Under the pieces are notes generated by a model. The model worked only from the letters and a program-made list of their open reading frames with translations. It was not told the DNA's origin and searched no databases. A program made the position numbers and the translations under genes. Positions 13,268-13,827 of a DNA stretch of 13,827 nucleotides are shown one piece after another (the first letter of the stretch is position 1; each line of letters opens with the position of its first letter). The DNA comes from DASTSN01 sp035549175 (GTDB lineage Bacteria > Bacteroidota > Bacteroidia > Chitinophagales > Chitinophagaceae), in NCBI GenBank assembly GCA_035549175.1, contig DASZRL010000118.1:1-13827 (forward strand), given 5' to 3'.

Positions 13268-13827
13268 ATGAGCAAGCAAGTACTTCGAGAAATCACGCCG
13301 CTGACAAAAAACGATTGCTTTACCCTGTTTACACGGGTCAAGTCCGAATTTGATTTTCCCCTGCATTACCACGAGGAATTCGAACTCAATTTCATCCAGA
13401 ACGGCCGGGGCGCCCGCCGGATTATCGGTGACCACATGGAAGAGATCGATGACGTGGAGCTGGTCCTGGTCGGACCCAACCTGCAACATGGCTGGTTCAC
13501 CCATAAGTGTACGAACCGGGAGGTTCGGGAAGTGACCATTCAGTTCCACAAGGACCTATTTGACGAGAAGTTCCTGCGGCGCAACCAGCTCAGCTTCATG
13601 CGCATGATGCTGGAGCGATCGGCCAGAGGACTATTATTTTCCCGGGAAACGGCCCTGCAGCTGGCTCCCCGCCTGCTGGAACTGAACCAGAAACACGGGT
13701 TTGATTCCGTGCTCGAACTGCTATCCATCCTCCATGACCTGTCCACTTCCCGCAAGATGCGCGTACTCTCGGACGCGACCTTTAATAATACGGAGCAGGT
13801 AAGCTACAACAGCCGGCGGATCGAGAA
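13268..13827 (+). CDS. AraC-family transcriptional regulator (3' partial)
   Basis: The first 186 codons are visible; the gene runs off the right edge. Residues about 20-85 form an AraC-type cupin sensor domain, with FDFPLHYHEEFELNFIQNGRG and a following VLVGPNLQHGWF, the usual HxH...E and PxxxH pattern of sugar-responsive family members. The helical linker follows; the expected C-terminal double helix-turn-helix DNA-binding domain lies beyond the window. SYNSRRIEK at the edge resembles the segment just before the HTH in Bacteroidota AraC proteins. The gene diverges from the mannanase across a 222-bp region with two repeat copies, so it probably controls the mannan cluster in response to a mannan-derived sugar. 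The regulon is inferred from position only. Confidence 0.88.
   Translation, partial: MSKQVLREITPLTKNDCFTLFTRVKSEFDFPLHYHEEFELNFIQNGRGARRIIGDHMEEIDDVELVLVGPNLQHGWFTHKCTNREVREVTIQFHKDLFDEKFLRRNQLSFMRMMLERSARGLLFSRETALQLAPRLLELNQKHGFDSVLELLSILHDLSTSRKMRVLSDATFNNTEQVSYNSRRIE

Overview
The window looks like a chromosomal segment of a Bacteroidota bacterium with a fairly GC-rich genome, perhaps a Chitinophagaceae-type soil or plant-debris organism. The evidence is a DUF5690-type membrane protein, a mannan-degrading gene set closely matching one known from Bacteroides, start codons without clear Shine-Dalgarno sequences, and TAnnTTTG-type -7 boxes typical of the phylum. The genus is not determinable from this sequence alone. 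The window holds two nutritional gene clusters that meet tail to tail at about position 4800, plus the start of a regulator at the right edge.

Left block (1 to 4781, + strand): a tightly packed cluster of five genes for organophosphonate use. In order these are an alkaline-phosphatase-superfamily hydrolase (5' end outside the window), a PhnZ-like HD-domain di-iron oxygenase, a PhnX-like HAD hydrolase (phosphonatase-like), a 12-TM DUF5690 permease, and a FAD-dependent oxidase of the phosphonate-associated TIGR03364 type. My reading is that the permease imports an aminophosphonate, the FAD enzyme oxidises (N-methyl-)2-aminoethylphosphonate to phosphonoacetaldehyde, and the HAD enzyme splits that to phosphate and acetaldehyde. 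The HD enzyme would cleave hydroxylated aminophosphonates oxidatively. The usual partners PhnW (transaminase) and PhnY (hydroxylase) are not in the window.

Right block (13045 down to 4830, - strand): a six-gene beta-mannan/mannobiose cluster. In transcription order these are a secreted GH26 beta-mannanase, a sodium:solute symporter, a GH130 mannosylglucose phosphorylase, an AGE-family (cellobiose/mannobiose) 2-epimerase, a YghZ-type aldo/keto reductase and a secreted TolB-like beta-propeller protein. The first four form the phosphorolytic mannan route known from Bacteroides fragilis. Mannan is cut to mannobiose, which is imported, epimerised to mannosyl-glucose and phosphorolysed to mannose-1-phosphate plus glucose.

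Regulatory gap (13046 to 13267): the mannan cluster and an AraC-family regulator (13268 to the right edge, C-terminus missing) diverge from a 222-bp region. It carries a 20-bp direct repeat matching at 18 of 20 positions, an inverted repeat, and a TAnnTTTG -7 box facing each gene. This makes the AraC protein the obvious candidate regulator of the mannan cluster. There is no gene-free stretch longer than 222 bp, and I saw no tRNA, rRNA, CRISPR array or mobile element.
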